DNA of 64,000 nucleotides from Nocardia yamanashiensis NBRC 100130 (GCF_001613325.1 NZ_BDCD01000011.1:372001-436000), one strand, 5' to 3'; shown: positions 26,600 to 35,847, numbered from the stretch's first letter. Numbers and translations: made by a program. Notes: a model not told the origin generated them from the letters alone.

Positions 26600-28216
26600 G
26601 TGGAGACAGCTCTCGAGCTGACCGGAGTCGGCAAGAGTTTCGGTGCGGTACGGGCACTTTCGGAGATCGAACTGACCGTGCGGCGCGGCGAAGTGCATTG
26701 CGTGCTCGGCGAGAACGGCGCCGGGAAATCCACCCTGTGCAACATCGTCTACGGCAGCGTGGGTTTCGACACCGGCGCGATGCGCCTGTTCGGTGCGTCA
26801 TACCGCCCGCGCCGCCCCGCCGACGCCCTGCGCCGCGGAATCGCCATGGTGCACCAGCACTTCAGCCTGGTCCCGACCCTGACGGTCGCCGACAACCTGC
26901 TGCTCGCCGAGGGTGTACGCCTGCGCCCGGCCCGCAGCGCACTCGCCACCCGGGTAGCCGCCATCGCCGACGAATTCGGCCTCCGCATCGACCTCGACAC
27001 CCCGGCCGGAAACCTCTCGGTAGGCGAGCGCCAAACCGTCGAAATCGTGAAATGCCTCCTCCGCCAACCAAAACTGATGCTCCTGGACGAACCCACCGCC
27101 GTCCTCGGCCCCACCGAAGTAAACGCCCTCCTCCACACCTGCCGCCGCATCGCCGACTCCGGCTGCGCCGTAGTCCTCGTAACCCACAAACTCGGCGAAA
27201 TCGAACGCGCCGGCGACACCGCCACCGTCCTCCGCGGCGGCCGCGTAGCCGGCTCCGGTCCGCTGCGCGCCAGTGCCCCCAGGGCGGGCGGCCCGTGCGC
27301 CGAGACCGCTGAAGATGATGGCCGGGGTGCAGGCTTCTCGGGTTCACCTGTGCTTAGTCGTGACGAACTGGTCGAGCTCATGGTGGGCCGCGAGCTTGCG
27401 GACCTGGATTCGGCTCTGGTGACCGGGGATTCGGTGGCGCGGACCGCGCGCGACTTCACGGATGTTGCGCCGATCGTGCGGGTTTCCGGTTTGCGGTTTG
27501 TCCGCGGCGACGGCGTCCCCGCGCTCGACGGCATCGATCTGACGCTGCGGCCGGGGGAGATTACCGGTATCGCGGGTGTGGAAGGCAATGGGCAGAGCGA
27601 GCTTATCGCCGCTCTCAGTGGTGCGTTGCGTCCTGCCGCCGGGACTTTCCAGCTCGGCGACGCCGACCTGACGCACGCCAACCCGGCCGTCCGCACTGCG
27701 CACGGGCTCGGCGTCATCCCGGAGGACCGTCACCACGAAGGCTGCATTCCGGCCATGAGCGTCGCCGACAACCTCTGCTTGGCCCGTCTCCCTGACTTCC
27801 GCCGCCGGGGCCTGCTCGACCGTCGTGCCGTCACCTCGACCGCCGCCGCCATGATCGCCCAGCACGGCATCAAGACCTCGTCGCCGGGCGCTCTCATGAG
27901 CACCTTGTCCGGTGGCAATCAGCAAAAGGTCGTCATTGCCCGTGAATTGGCGCTGGACCCCCTGCGCTGCCTGCTCGCCGCACAGCCCACCCGTGGCCTG
28001 GACTTGGGTGCGGTGGACGTCGTTCTCACCCGCCTGCGCGAGGCCGCAGCGTCTGGTGCCGCGGTCCTCGTCGTCTCCCACGAACTCCCCGAACTCCTGA
28101 CCCTCTGCGACCGGATCCTCGTCGCCTACCGCGGCCGCCTGCTCGGCCCCGTCGACCCCACCGATCCTCGTGCCCGCGAGCGCATCGCCCACCTCATGCT
28201 CGGAACCAGCTCATGA
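26600..28216 (+). CDS. ABC importer ATPase, BMP/nucleoside type (two ATP-binding domains)
   Basis: 538 residues from GTG 26600, 6 nt after GGAGG; the TTG at 26594 is less likely. The first domain has Walker A GENGAGKST (about 38), signature LSVGERQ and Walker B LMLLDEPTAVL. The second has the degenerate Walker A GVEGNGQSE, signature LSGGNQQK and AQPTRGLD, as in RbsA/YufO-type proteins where the second site is weak. The linker (about 215-275) is longer and Ala/Gly-rich. It energises uptake by the two permeases encoded next, with the BMP lipoprotein. The substrate class (nucleosides or related bases) is from family knowledge only. Confidence 0.92.
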   Translation: METALELTGVGKSFGAVRALSEIELTVRRGEVHCVLGENGAGKSTLCNIVYGSVGFDTGAMRLFGASYRPRRPADALRRGIAMVHQHFSLVPTLTVADNLLLAEGVRLRPARSALATRVAAIADEFGLRIDLDTPAGNLSVGERQTVEIVKCLLRQPKLMLLDEPTAVLGPTEVNALLHTCRRIADSGCAVVLVTHKLGEIERAGDTATVLRGGRVAGSGPLRASAPRAGGPCAETAEDDGRGAGFSGSPVLSRDELVELMVGRELADLDSALVTGDSVARTARDFTDVAPIVRVSGLRFVRGDGVPALDGIDLTLRPGEITGIAGVEGNGQSELIAALSGALRPAAGTFQLGDADLTHANPAVRTAHGLGVIPEDRHHEGCIPAMSVADNLCLARLPDFRRRGLLDRRAVTSTAAAMIAQHGIKTSSPGALMSTLSGGNQQKVVIARELALDPLRCLLAAQPTRGLDLGAVDVVLTRLREAAASGAAVLVVSHELPELLTLCDRILVAYRGRLLGPVDPTDPRARERIAHLMLGTSS

Positions 28217-29385
28217 ACCTCCTCGAAAACCATTCCCGCACAGGAAATTCGGAAGACGAGCGCTTGCCTGTCGGTCCGCGCCGTAACACGCTGCCGTGTC
28301 ATGGGCAATCGTCCGTCGTGACCCGCCGTGGCGGAAATAGTCTCGCGACCGGGGGAGTGCGCGAGGTCGCGGTGTATGGCGGTGCGATAGCGGCTGCCGC
28401 GTTGATCGGGCTGCTGTTGGTGATCGGCGGCGGCGCGTCACCGGCCGCGGCGGCGAAAGCGTTGTGGGACGGCATGTTCGGGACGCCGTACGCGTTCGGG
28501 ACCGCGTTGAACGCGACGGCCGTGCTGGCGCTCATCGCGACCGGGTTCACCATCGCGCATCGGGCCGGGCTCGTGAATGTGGGGGCGGAGGGGCAACTCG
28601 GTCTCGGGGGGATCGCGGCTACGGCGGTGGGGGTAAACATTCCCGCCGGAATGCCTGTGGGGCTCGGGGTTTCGCTGATTCTGGTGGCGGGGTTCGCGGC
28701 CGGGGCGGTGTGGGCGGGTATCGCCGCTTGGCTGCGGGTGCGGCGCGGTACCAGCGAGGTCATCACCACGTTGCTGCTGAACTTCGTCGGGTTGGGACTG
28801 GTGACGCTGGTGGTTCATGAGGCCGGGTTGCTGCGGCAGCCGGTGACCTCGATCGAGACGCTGCCGCAGTCCGAACCGCTGGCGGCGAGTGCGCGGCTGC
28901 CGCTGCTGGGTATGACCGGATCACCCGCCACCATCGCGATCGGGGTGGCGCTGGTCGCCGTGGTCGTCACCGCGATCGTCTTGCGGCGCACCGTGATCGG
29001 CGTCCGGCTGCGTGCGGTCGGGCTGTCCGAAGCGGCCGCGGCGCGGCTCGGCGTGCGTGTGGATCGCCTGCGCTTCGGCGCGCTCGCCGTGGCGGGCGGG
29101 CTGGCCGGGGTCGCGGGTGCGGGCCTGGTCGCTACCGCGCCCTACATCCTGACCGAGGGCTTCACTTCCGGTTACGGATTCGCCGGGCTGGTGGTCGGCC
29201 TGCTGGCGCGCGGCTCGCTCACGGCGGTCGCCGGTATCGCGCTGGCCTTCGGGCTGCTGGCCTCGGCGGGCATCAATCTGCAACTGGCGGCGGCGGTTCC
29301 GGCGTCGTCGGTGCAGGTGGTGCAGAGCGTGCTGATCATTCTCGTCGCCGGCGCGGCGATCCTGCGGAAGGGAGCCCGGCGATGA
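28213..29385 (+). CDS. ABC importer permease 1 (YufP/NupB-like)
   Basis: 390 residues from ATG 28213, which overlaps the ATPase stop by 4 bp (ATGA). After a polar start of about 50 residues come eight to ten membrane helices of the branched-chain/ribose permease superfamily. The hallmark GLVNVGAEGQLGLGGIAATA and the EAA-like GLSEAAAARLGVRVDRLRFG are visible. It forms the transmembrane channel with the next permease. The unusually long hydrophilic N-terminus could mean that translation starts later, at a downstream GTG. Confidence 0.9.
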   Translation: MNLLENHSRTGNSEDERLPVGPRRNTLPCHGQSSVVTRRGGNSLATGGVREVAVYGGAIAAAALIGLLLVIGGGASPAAAAKALWDGMFGTPYAFGTALNATAVLALIATGFTIAHRAGLVNVGAEGQLGLGGIAATAVGVNIPAGMPVGLGVSLILVAGFAAGAVWAGIAAWLRVRRGTSEVITTLLLNFVGLGLVTLVVHEAGLLRQPVTSIETLPQSEPLAASARLPLLGMTGSPATIAIGVALVAVVVTAIVLRRTVIGVRLRAVGLSEAAAARLGVRVDRLRFGALAVAGGLAGVAGAGLVATAPYILTEGFTSGYGFAGLVVGLLARGSLTAVAGIALAFGLLASAGINLQLAAAVPASSVQVVQSVLIILVAGAAILRKGARR

Positions 29386-30302
29386 GCGCGGCGAGCGAAT
29401 TGGTCGACGGCGGTGTGCGGCTGGCGATTCCACTGCTGCTGGCTTCGGCGGGCGAGCTGGTGAGCGAACGCGCCGGGGTGCTGAACCTCAGCGTCGAAGC
29501 CATGATGCTGACCGGCGCTCTCGCCGGCGCGGTGGGGGCGCGGGAGAGCGGTTCCCCGCTCGCGGGCGTGGTGTGCGCGGTGGTGGCGGGCCTGCTGGTC
29601 GCGCTGCTGCAAGCCGTCCTGAGCGTGACCCTGCGCGCCGATCAGATCGTGACCGGCATCGCCGCGAACGCCCTCGCGCTCGGCGCGACGACCTATGCGG
29701 CACGCCTGTACTTCACCGACGGCCGCACCGTCCCCGGCTTCGACCGCATCGAAATCCCACTGCTGCACCGGATCCCGATCATCGGCCGCGCGTTCTTCGA
29801 TCTCACCGCACTCGGCTACCTGGGCATCGCGGCGGCCGCCTTGCTCGCCTTCCTCTTCTCCCACCGCAGCGGCCTCGGCATCGCCGTCACCGCGATCGGC
29901 GAGGACGCCGCGACAGCCGACCGATCCGGCTTGCCGGTCAACGCTTTCCGCTACACCGCCATCCTGATCACCGGCGTCACCAGCGGCCTGGCCGGCGCCC
30001 ACCTGGCCCTCGCCGACGTGCACGCCTTCACCGACAACCTCACCGCCGGAGCCGGATACCTCGCCGTGGTCGCCGTCATCGCCGGTCGCTGGCGCGCCTG
30101 GCTCACCATGCTGGCCTGCCTGTTCTTCGGCCTGGCCCAAGCCCTGCAATTCGCCGCCCCCGCCCTGGGCCTGCACCTGCCCACCGCCGTCCTGGTCATG
30201 TCCCCCTACCTGCTGGCAGTCCTCGCGGTCAGCGGCCTGGTCGGCGCGAGCCGCGCCCCCACCGCCCTCACCCGCCCGTTCCAGCGCGAAGCCAGAACCT
30301 GA
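29382..30302 (+). CDS. ABC importer permease 2 (YufQ/NupC-like)
   Basis: 306 residues from ATG 29382, again a 4-bp ATGA overlap with the upstream gene. About eight membrane helices. It carries GVLNLSVEAMMLTGALAGAV (NLxxEG-like motif of this permease family) and AIGEDAATADRSGLPVNAFR (EAA-like loop). It is the second half of the channel. The end runs into a 92-bp gap before the ornithine-cyclodeaminase homologue, so the operon probably continues. Confidence 0.92.
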   Translation: MSAASELVDGGVRLAIPLLLASAGELVSERAGVLNLSVEAMMLTGALAGAVGARESGSPLAGVVCAVVAGLLVALLQAVLSVTLRADQIVTGIAANALALGATTYAARLYFTDGRTVPGFDRIEIPLLHRIPIIGRAFFDLTALGYLGIAAAALLAFLFSHRSGLGIAVTAIGEDAATADRSGLPVNAFRYTAILITGVTSGLAGAHLALADVHAFTDNLTAGAGYLAVVAVIAGRWRAWLTMLACLFFGLAQALQFAAPALGLHLPTAVLVMSPYLLAVLAVSGLVGASRAPTALTRPFQREART

Positions 30303-30394
30303 TGCGACTGAGCGCCTTCCACATCACGCAGCGCTGATTCCTCCGGCGCGCCGAGCGTCGTCCCTCCCGATCCGATCCGAAAGGCCGGTGTCCG

Positions 30395-31366
30395 TTGACC
30401 CTCATCCTGACCCGCTCCGATGTGCTGAGCATGATCACGCTGCCGGAGGTGACCGCCGCGGTGCGCACCGCGCACGCCGACCTGGCGCGGGGCGCCGCGG
30501 TCGCGCCGACACCGCCGGTCATGCGGCTGCCGGGATCGGATTCGGCGTTCCTGGCGATGGCGGCGGCATCGGGCCCGGCCGGGCTGGCGGCGGTGAAGCT
30601 GCTGGCGGATGTGCCGGGGAACCGGGAGCGCGGTCTGCCGGTGCAGCGTTCGGCGATCCTGACCGTCGCGACCGCGGACGGGTCGTGCGAGGCAGTGCTG
30701 GACGGCGGCGCGGTGACCCGGTTCCGGACTGCCGCCGCGACGGCGGTGGCGACGGCGGCACTGGCGCGGCCGGAGAGCCGGGTCTTGGGATTGATCGGCG
30801 CGGGCGCACTGGCCCGGGCGCACGTGGAGGCGTTGCGGCCGGTGCTGCCGTTCGAGCGGATCGTGGTCTGGAGCCGTACCGACGCCACCGCCAAGGGATT
30901 CGCCGCCGACATCGACGCCGAGATCGCTTCCACCCCTGAGGAAGTCGTGCGCACCGCCGACGTACTGTGCACCCTCACCCCGTCCCGCGATCCGGTGGTG
31001 CGCGGCGACTGGTTCCGTCCGGGCCTGCACGTGAACGCCGTCGGCGCCCCGCCCCGCCCCGACCATCGCGAGATCGACAGCGAGGGTATGCGCCGCGCCC
31101 GCGTGATCGTGGACAGCCGCCTGTCCACCCTGCACGAATCCGGCGATGCGCTGATCCCCTTGCGCGAGGGCGTCTTCGGCCTCGACCACGTCAGCGACGA
31201 ACTCGGTGAGGTGCTGATCGGCGCGAAATCCGGTCGCACGGAACCCGATCAGATCACCCTCTACAACTCCCTCGGCATCGGCCTGCAGGATCTGGCCGCC
31301 GCCCGCCTGCTGATCGATACCGCGCGCCGCCGCGGCATCGGCACCGAAATCGACCTCGCCGCTTGA
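30395..31366 (+). CDS. ornithine cyclodeaminase/mu-crystallin family protein
   Basis: 323 residues from TTG 30395 (GAAAGG 10 nt upstream). It has the family layout: a substrate region with AAVKLLADVPGN (Lys68), the Rossmann motif GLIGAGALARAHVEAL (about 131), AGVHVNAVGAPP-like region and a conserved DSRLSTLHESGDALIPL. Members deaminate ornithine to proline or reduce cyclic imino acids or make alanine and other amino acids. The conserved catalytic Asp of true ornithine cyclodeaminase cannot be assigned with confidence. Its position between the permeases and the binding lipoprotein suggests it processes the imported compound. Confidence 0.85.
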   Translation: MTLILTRSDVLSMITLPEVTAAVRTAHADLARGAAVAPTPPVMRLPGSDSAFLAMAAASGPAGLAAVKLLADVPGNRERGLPVQRSAILTVATADGSCEAVLDGGAVTRFRTAAATAVATAALARPESRVLGLIGAGALARAHVEALRPVLPFERIVVWSRTDATAKGFAADIDAEIASTPEEVVRTADVLCTLTPSRDPVVRGDWFRPGLHVNAVGAPPRPDHREIDSEGMRRARVIVDSRLSTLHESGDALIPLREGVFGLDHVSDELGEVLIGAKSGRTEPDQITLYNSLGIGLQDLAAARLLIDTARRRGIGTEIDLAA

Positions 31367-31397
31367 CCTTTCGCCCCACCCCGTTGAAGGAAAGAAA

Positions 31398-32372
31398 ATG
31401 AAGAAGATCGCCCTCGCCCTGCTGACCCTGGCGGTCGGCGCCACCGCCGCCTGTAGCGCCGGAAACGACGACGCCGGAACGAAATTGAAGGTCGGCGTGC
31501 TCTTCCCGGGCTCGCTGTCGGACGACGGATTCATGCAGTCCGGGTACGAGGGCTACCAGCGCATCGAGAAATCGCTCGCCGACAAGGTGGCGCTGACCAA
31601 GGTCGAACAGGTGGCGGCCGCCGACTACCAGCAGGTGCTGACCCGCCTGGCCTCCACCTCGACCCTGGTGGTGTCCTTCGGCGGTCAGACCGATTCCGCC
31701 GTCAAACAGGTCGCGCAGGCCTTCCCGAACGTGAAGTTCGTGGAGGTCGGCGGCCCGGCCGACGCGGTCCCGCCCGCCAATCTCGCCTACTACGACCCGG
31801 TCCAGGCCGACGGCGGCTTCCTGGCGGGCGCGTACGCGGCGCTCACCTCCAAGTCCGGCAAGATCGGCTTCGTGGGCGGTATGGAACTGCCCGCCATCGT
31901 CAAGACCGCGCGGGCGTTCGAGCAGGGCGCCAAGCACATTCGCGCCGACATCTCCGTGCTCGCGCCCGTCTATGTCGGCGATTTCAACGATGTCGCCAAG
32001 GCCAAGCAGGCCGCGCAGGCCGATGTCGGTGCGGGCGCGGACGTCTTCGGTCAGCAGCTCAATCTGGGCCGGCAGGGGCTGGCGCAGGCCGCGAAGGAGG
32101 GCGGGGCGGCGCTGGTCGGCGGCCCGCTGGTGAAGGCGTGCGGCTCCGAGGCCGGATTCACCGGATACGTCAAGAGCGATACCGGCGCGGAACTCGAGTA
32201 CGCCGTGAACGCGGTGCTGGACAACACCTTCAAGGCCGAGCAGGTGCGTTTCGGCATCGCCTCCAGCACCGGCGCCACCGATATCGTGCTCTGCGGCGCG
32301 GACGCGCAGGTCACCGCCGCGATGGCCAAGGTGAAGCAGGATCTGGCCGCCGGGACTATCAAGATCAGCTGA
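31398..32372 (+). CDS. BMP-family substrate-binding lipoprotein
   Basis: 324 residues from ATG 31398, with GAAGGAAAG just upstream. The signal peptide ends in a lipobox (VGATAAC, Cys19), so the protein is anchored to the outside of the membrane. The BMP fold is seen in KVGVLFPGSLSDDGFMQSG, VSFGGQTDSAVKQVAQ and KIGFVGGMELP. The family binds purine nucleosides and related ligands (Med/PnrA). It supplies substrate to the permeases at 28213 and 29382. It is the fifth gene of the GntR-controlled operon. Confidence 0.92.
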   Translation: MKKIALALLTLAVGATAACSAGNDDAGTKLKVGVLFPGSLSDDGFMQSGYEGYQRIEKSLADKVALTKVEQVAAADYQQVLTRLASTSTLVVSFGGQTDSAVKQVAQAFPNVKFVEVGGPADAVPPANLAYYDPVQADGGFLAGAYAALTSKSGKIGFVGGMELPAIVKTARAFEQGAKHIRADISVLAPVYVGDFNDVAKAKQAAQADVGAGADVFGQQLNLGRQGLAQAAKEGGAALVGGPLVKACGSEAGFTGYVKSDTGAELEYAVNAVLDNTFKAEQVRFGIASSTGATDIVLCGADAQVTAAMAKVKQDLAAGTIKIS

Positions 32373-32498
32373 TCGCGTCGGGTCGGTGCGAGCGCCCGGC
32401 TCGCACCGATTCCGCACCCGCATGGCTGATCTTGTGGCGGGCGGCGCAGTAGCTTTGTAGGGAACGAGGCGACGGCGTACGTGGCGAGGAGGCCGGTC

Positions 32499-33599
32499 AT
32501 GCGTCTGCATTTCCGCGGGGTGGTGCTGCCCGGGGACGAGGTGCGGGATCTGTGGGTGCGCGACGGGGTGATCTCCTTCGAACCCGTCGCGAATGCGGAG
32601 ACCGTGCACGCCTCGGGATGGATCGTGCCGGGATTGGTGGACGCGCACTGCCACGTCGGCATCAAATACGGTGGGGGACACGAGGATCGGGACGGCGCGG
32701 TCGCCCAGGCCGAGACGGAGCGAGACGCGGGCGCACTGCTGCTGCGTGACGCCGGATCGCCCATCGACACGCGGTTCATCGACGAGCGCGACGAGCTGCC
32801 GGAGATCATTCGCGCGGGCCGGCACATCGCGCGGCCGCGCCGCTACATCCGGGAACTCGGCATCGAACTCGACGATGAACGCGATCTGCCGGAGATCGTG
32901 GCGGAGCAGGCGCGGCGCGGCGACGGCTGGGTCAAGATCGTCGGCGATTGGATCGACCGGTCGGCCGGCGACCTGGCCCCGCTGTGGTCCGACGCCGTGC
33001 TGAAGGAAGCCATCGACGCGGCGCATCGCGAAGGCGCCCGGGTGACCGCCCACGTCTTCGGCGAGGACGCCCTCTACGGCCTGCTCGGCGCGGGCATCGA
33101 CTGCATCGAGCACGGGACCGGGCTCACCGACGACACCATCGAACTGATGGCCCGCACCGGCGCCGCCCTGGTGCCGACCCTGATCAATATCGACACCTTC
33201 CCCGGAATCGCCGACGGCGCAGGCAAATTCCCTGTCTACGCCGCCCATATGCGCGACCTGCACCGCCGCTCCCGCGAGACCGTGGCCAAGGCGCACGCCG
33301 CCGGAATCCCCATCTACACCGGCACCGACGCCGGCGGCTCCATCCCGCACGGCCGCATCGCCGACGAGATCGCCGCCCTGGCCGGAGCCGGCCTGTCGGC
33401 CCACGATGCCCTCGGCGCCTCGGCCTGGAATGCCCGCTCCTGGCTCGGCCGCCCCGGCATCGAACCCGGCGCCCGCGCGGATTTCGTGGTCTACCAGCAG
33501 GATCCACGCCTGGACCTGGCCACCCTCGCCGCCCCCGCCTGGGTGGTGCTGCGCGGCCGCGTCTACGACCGCCGGGATCCGGTGACCGGCCACCGATGA
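32499..33599 (+). CDS. metal-dependent amidohydrolase (imidazolonepropionase-like)
   Basis: 366 residues from ATG 32499, where GAGGAGG (32486-32492) has a 6-nt spacer; GTG 32481 is less likely. Metal ligands of a binuclear amidohydrolase are all visible: H50 and H52 (DAHCHVG), Lys146 (WVKIVGD, possibly carboxylated), H185 (TAHVFG), H205 (IEHGTG) and D277 (GTDAGG). The enzyme hydrolyses a C-N bond in an unknown cyclic amide, imide or peptide. It starts 126 bp after the binding protein, so it may be a separate unit, but it could belong to the same catabolic pathway. Confidence 0.88.
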   Translation: MRLHFRGVVLPGDEVRDLWVRDGVISFEPVANAETVHASGWIVPGLVDAHCHVGIKYGGGHEDRDGAVAQAETERDAGALLLRDAGSPIDTRFIDERDELPEIIRAGRHIARPRRYIRELGIELDDERDLPEIVAEQARRGDGWVKIVGDWIDRSAGDLAPLWSDAVLKEAIDAAHREGARVTAHVFGEDALYGLLGAGIDCIEHGTGLTDDTIELMARTGAALVPTLINIDTFPGIADGAGKFPVYAAHMRDLHRRSRETVAKAHAAGIPIYTGTDAGGSIPHGRIADEIAALAGAGLSAHDALGASAWNARSWLGRPGIEPGARADFVVYQQDPRLDLATLAAPAWVVLRGRVYDRRDPVTGHR

Positions 33600-33660
33600 A
33601 TCGGGAGCCCGCGGGCAGTCCCTTCAGGAGAGGCCGAAATCTCTTCTGAAAGGGGCGACC

Positions 33661-34215
33661 ATGCGAGACCTCGTAGTCACCCAGAACATCACCCTCGACG
33701 GCGTGGTCGACGCGAGCGCGGGCTGGTTCGTCGTCGGTGACGGCGACGACGCCGACTATTCGGATGTGCTGGCGGAATTGCTCGAGCACACCGAGCGCTG
33801 CGACGCCGTGCTGTACGGCCGCGTCACCTTCGAGCAGATGCGCGGCTATTGGCCTGTGCAGACCGACGACCGGACCGGTATCACCGCGGAATTGAATCGG
33901 ATGAAGAAGTACGCGGTGTCGCGCACCATGGACGATCCGGCGTGGGAGAACTCGCAGGTGCTGCGGAACCTGGACGAGGTGGCCGCGCTGAAGCAGCTGC
34001 CGGGGCGGGACATCGTGACCACGGGCAGCATCCAGCTGGTCCACGAGCTCATCGCCGCCGGTCTGGTCGACGAATATCGCCTGTTCGTCTACCCGGTCGT
34101 GCTCGGCTCCGGCGCGCGCCTGTTCGAGGAGGGCAGCAAGGTCCCGCCGCTGCGTCAGGTCGAGGCCAAGGCGTTCCGTTCGGGCGTGGTGCTGCTGCGC
34201 TATCGCATCGACTAG
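33661..34215 (+). CDS. dihydrofolate reductase / RibD C-terminal-like protein
   Basis: 184 residues from ATG 33661, with GAAAGGGG 6 nt upstream. The RibD-C fold is indicated by MRDLVVTQNITLDGVVD at the N-terminus, AVLYGRVTFEQMRGYW, YAVSRTM, DIVTTGSIQLVHELI and VDEYRLFVYPVVLGSGARLF. Such proteins are single-domain NADPH-dependent reductases of unknown substrate, common in many copies in actinomycetes. The preceding 60 bp contain an imperfect inverted repeat around CAGTCCCTTCAGG. No operon partner is evident. Confidence 0.88.
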   Translation: MRDLVVTQNITLDGVVDASAGWFVVGDGDDADYSDVLAELLEHTERCDAVLYGRVTFEQMRGYWPVQTDDRTGITAELNRMKKYAVSRTMDDPAWENSQVLRNLDEVAALKQLPGRDIVTTGSIQLVHELIAAGLVDEYRLFVYPVVLGSGARLFEEGSKVPPLRQVEAKAFRSGVVLLRYRID

Positions 34216-34301
34216 ACCGGTCTGGCGATTTCACCGCGCGAACTGAGTGAATCGGTCATGCTTCACATGTTTGTTTTCGTTGACCTGATGAGGAGACCGT
34301 T

Positions 34302-34382
34302 GTGGGTTCCGTCGAGACGTTGCTCGTGTCCGTGCTGGCCGGGCTGATCGTGAAGTTCCTGACTTCCGGCAGCGGGCACTGA
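34302..34382 (+). CDS. 26-residue hydrophobic small ORF
   Basis: GTG 34302 to TGA 34382 encodes VGSVETLLVSVLAGLIVKFL followed by TSGSGH. The ribosome site AGGAG (34291-34295) is 6 nt upstream, better than that of many genes here, and a perfect 12-bp hairpin follows 14 bp after the stop, so it looks like a complete short transcription unit. The central 14-16 residues could span or lie on the membrane. I do not recognise it. It lies between the RibD-C-like gene and rpsP. It could be a membrane peptide, a toxin-like peptide or a leader peptide. Confidence 0.5.
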   Translation: MGSVETLLVSVLAGLIVKFLTSGSGH

Positions 34383-34396
34383 GCCACGGCTGACCC

Positions 34397-34431
34397 GGCC
34401 CACCGGATATGGTCCACACATCCGGTGGGCC
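34397..34431 (+). terminator. 12-bp perfect hairpin after the small ORF
   Basis: GGCCCACCGGAT (34397-34408) pairs with ATCCGGTGGGCC (34420-34431) with an 11-nt loop. It insulates the small ORF from the rpsP operon, whose promoter must lie in the next 190 bp. Confidence 0.65.
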
Positions 34432-34625
34432 GTTCCATGTCATGGGCCGATTTCCGGCCCCGGGCACCCGTCTGGCAAAATGAACGACCGTCCTCGTCGA
34501 GGACAGTGTCAGCCCGTCTCCGGTTACGTACCGCGCGGCGGTCACAGCACTTGACGCAAAACCGGGCCCACCTGGTGTGGGTCGCTGAATTGCGACGTGA
34601 CCAACCTTCGAAAGGAAGCAGTCTC

Positions 34626-35063
34626 ATGGCTGTTCGTATCAAGCTGACCCGCATGGGCAAGATCCGCAACCCGCAGTACCGCGTCGTCGTCGCCGACGCC
34701 CGTACCCGTCGTGACGGCCGCGCGATCGAGTCCATCGGCAAGTACCACCCGAAGGAAGAGCCCTCCCTCATCGAGATCGACTCGGAGCGCGCCCAGTACT
34801 GGCTGTCCGTCGGCGCCCAGCCGACCGAGCCGGTGCAGCGTCTGCTGGAGATCACCGGTGACTGGCAGAAGTTCAAGGGTCTGCCGGGCGCCGAGGGCAC
34901 CCTGAAGGTCAAGGCTCCGAAGCCGTCCAAGCTGGACCTCTTCAACGCCGCGCTGGCCGCCGCCGACAACGAGCCCGTTGCCGAGGCCGTCACCCCGAAG
35001 AAGAAGGCCGCCAAGAAGGACGAGGCCGCCGAGGCCGAGGCCACCACCGAAGCCGCCGAGTAA
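34626..35063 (+). CDS. rpsP: 30S ribosomal protein S16
   Basis: 145 residues from ATG 34626 (GAAAGGAAG upstream). [20 protein letters not shown] and the [19 protein letters not shown] segment are diagnostic of S16, which is needed for 30S assembly. The C-terminus after about residue 105 is an Ala/Lys/Glu tail ([19 protein letters not shown]), as in other actinobacteria. It is the first gene of rpsP-KH-rimM-trmD; its stop overlaps the next start by one base. Confidence 0.97.
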   Translation: MAVRIKLTRMGKIRNPQYRVVVADARTRRDGRAIESIGKYHPKEEPSLIEIDSERAQYWLSVGAQPTEPVQRLLEITGDWQKFKGLPGAEGTLKVKAPKPSKLDLFNAALAAADNEPVAEAVTPKKKAAKKDEAAEAEATTEAAE

Positions 35064-35305
35064 TGACCGCCGTGGTTGCCGATGCCGTCGAGCACCTGGT
35101 GCGCGGCATCGTCGCCAATCCCGACGACGTCCACGTCGAGCTGATCACCAGCCGTCGTGGCCGGACCGTCGAGGTGCACGTGCACCCGGACGATCTGGGC
35201 AAGGTGATCGGGCGCGGCGGTCGTACCGCGACCGCACTGCGCACCCTGGTCGCCGGGATCGGCGGTAAGGGCATTCGCGTCGACGTGGTCGACACGGATC
35301 AGTAG
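35063..35305 (+). CDS. KH-domain RNA-binding protein (KhpA-like)
   Basis: 80 residues from ATG 35063, sharing the last base of the rpsP stop (TAATG). A single type-II KH domain is seen with the GxxG loop VIGRGGRTATALRTLV. This protein is conserved between rpsP and rimM in many Gram-positive genomes and binds structured RNAs, with KhpB where known. Translational coupling to rpsP and the directly adjoining rimM start support co-expression. Confidence 0.92.
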   Translation: MTAVVADAVEHLVRGIVANPDDVHVELITSRRGRTVEVHVHPDDLGKVIGRGGRTATALRTLVAGIGGKGIRVDVVDTDQ

Positions 35306-35842
35306 ATGGAACTGGTCGTCGGGCGGGTCGCCAAATCGCACGGGGTGCGTGGCGAACTCGTCGTAGAAGTCCGCACCGACGAGCCGGAACTGCGTTTCGC
35401 GCCCGGCAGCAGCCTTACGGGGCGGCTGCCGAAGGCGAAGCAGACGCAGCAGTACGTAGTGGAGTCGGCCCGGGAGCACTCGGGCCGGCTCCTGCTGCGT
35501 CTGGACGGCATCGGGGACCGGACCGCCGCGGATGCGTTGCGCGGCTTGCTCTTTCTCGTCGACACGAAGGATCTGCCGCCCTCGGAGGATCCCGACGAAT
35601 ACTACGATCACGAGCTCGAGGGCCTGACCGTCCAGCTCGGTGACGGCACGGTCGTCGGCACGGTGCGGGAAGTCCTGCATTCCGCTGCGGGAGAACTGCT
35701 CTCGATCAAGGCGTCCGAGGCGTTCCCGCCCGCCGGCCGGGAGATCCTGGTGCCCTTCGTGAATGCGATCGTGCCCACGGTGTCGGTCGCCGACGGACTG
35801 ATCGTCATCGATCCGCCCGAAGGTCTGCTGGACCCGGAGTGA
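35306..35842 (+). CDS. rimM: ribosome maturation factor RimM
   Basis: 178 residues from ATG 35306, immediately after the preceding stop. It has the N-terminal RimM barrel ([20 protein letters not shown]) and a C-terminal PRC-barrel ([20 protein letters not shown], then [20 protein letters not shown]). RimM binds S19 and helps the 30S head mature. Length is standard. The gene overlaps or abuts trmD downstream. Confidence 0.96.
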   Translation: MELVVGRVAKSHGVRGELVVEVRTDEPELRFAPGSSLTGRLPKAKQTQQYVVESAREHSGRLLLRLDGIGDRTAADALRGLLFLVDTKDLPPSEDPDEYYDHELEGLTVQLGDGTVVGTVREVLHSAAGELLSIKASEAFPPAGREILVPFVNAIVPTVSVADGLIVIDPPEGLLDPE

Positions 35843-35847
35843 GCGCG

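Noticed and set aside
31254..33593. 779-codon open frame on the minus strand opposite the lipoprotein and amidohydrolase genes
   Set aside because: It is an antisense shadow of high-GC coding DNA; the translation is Gly/His/Arg-rich with no domain, while the + strand genes have clear motifs.
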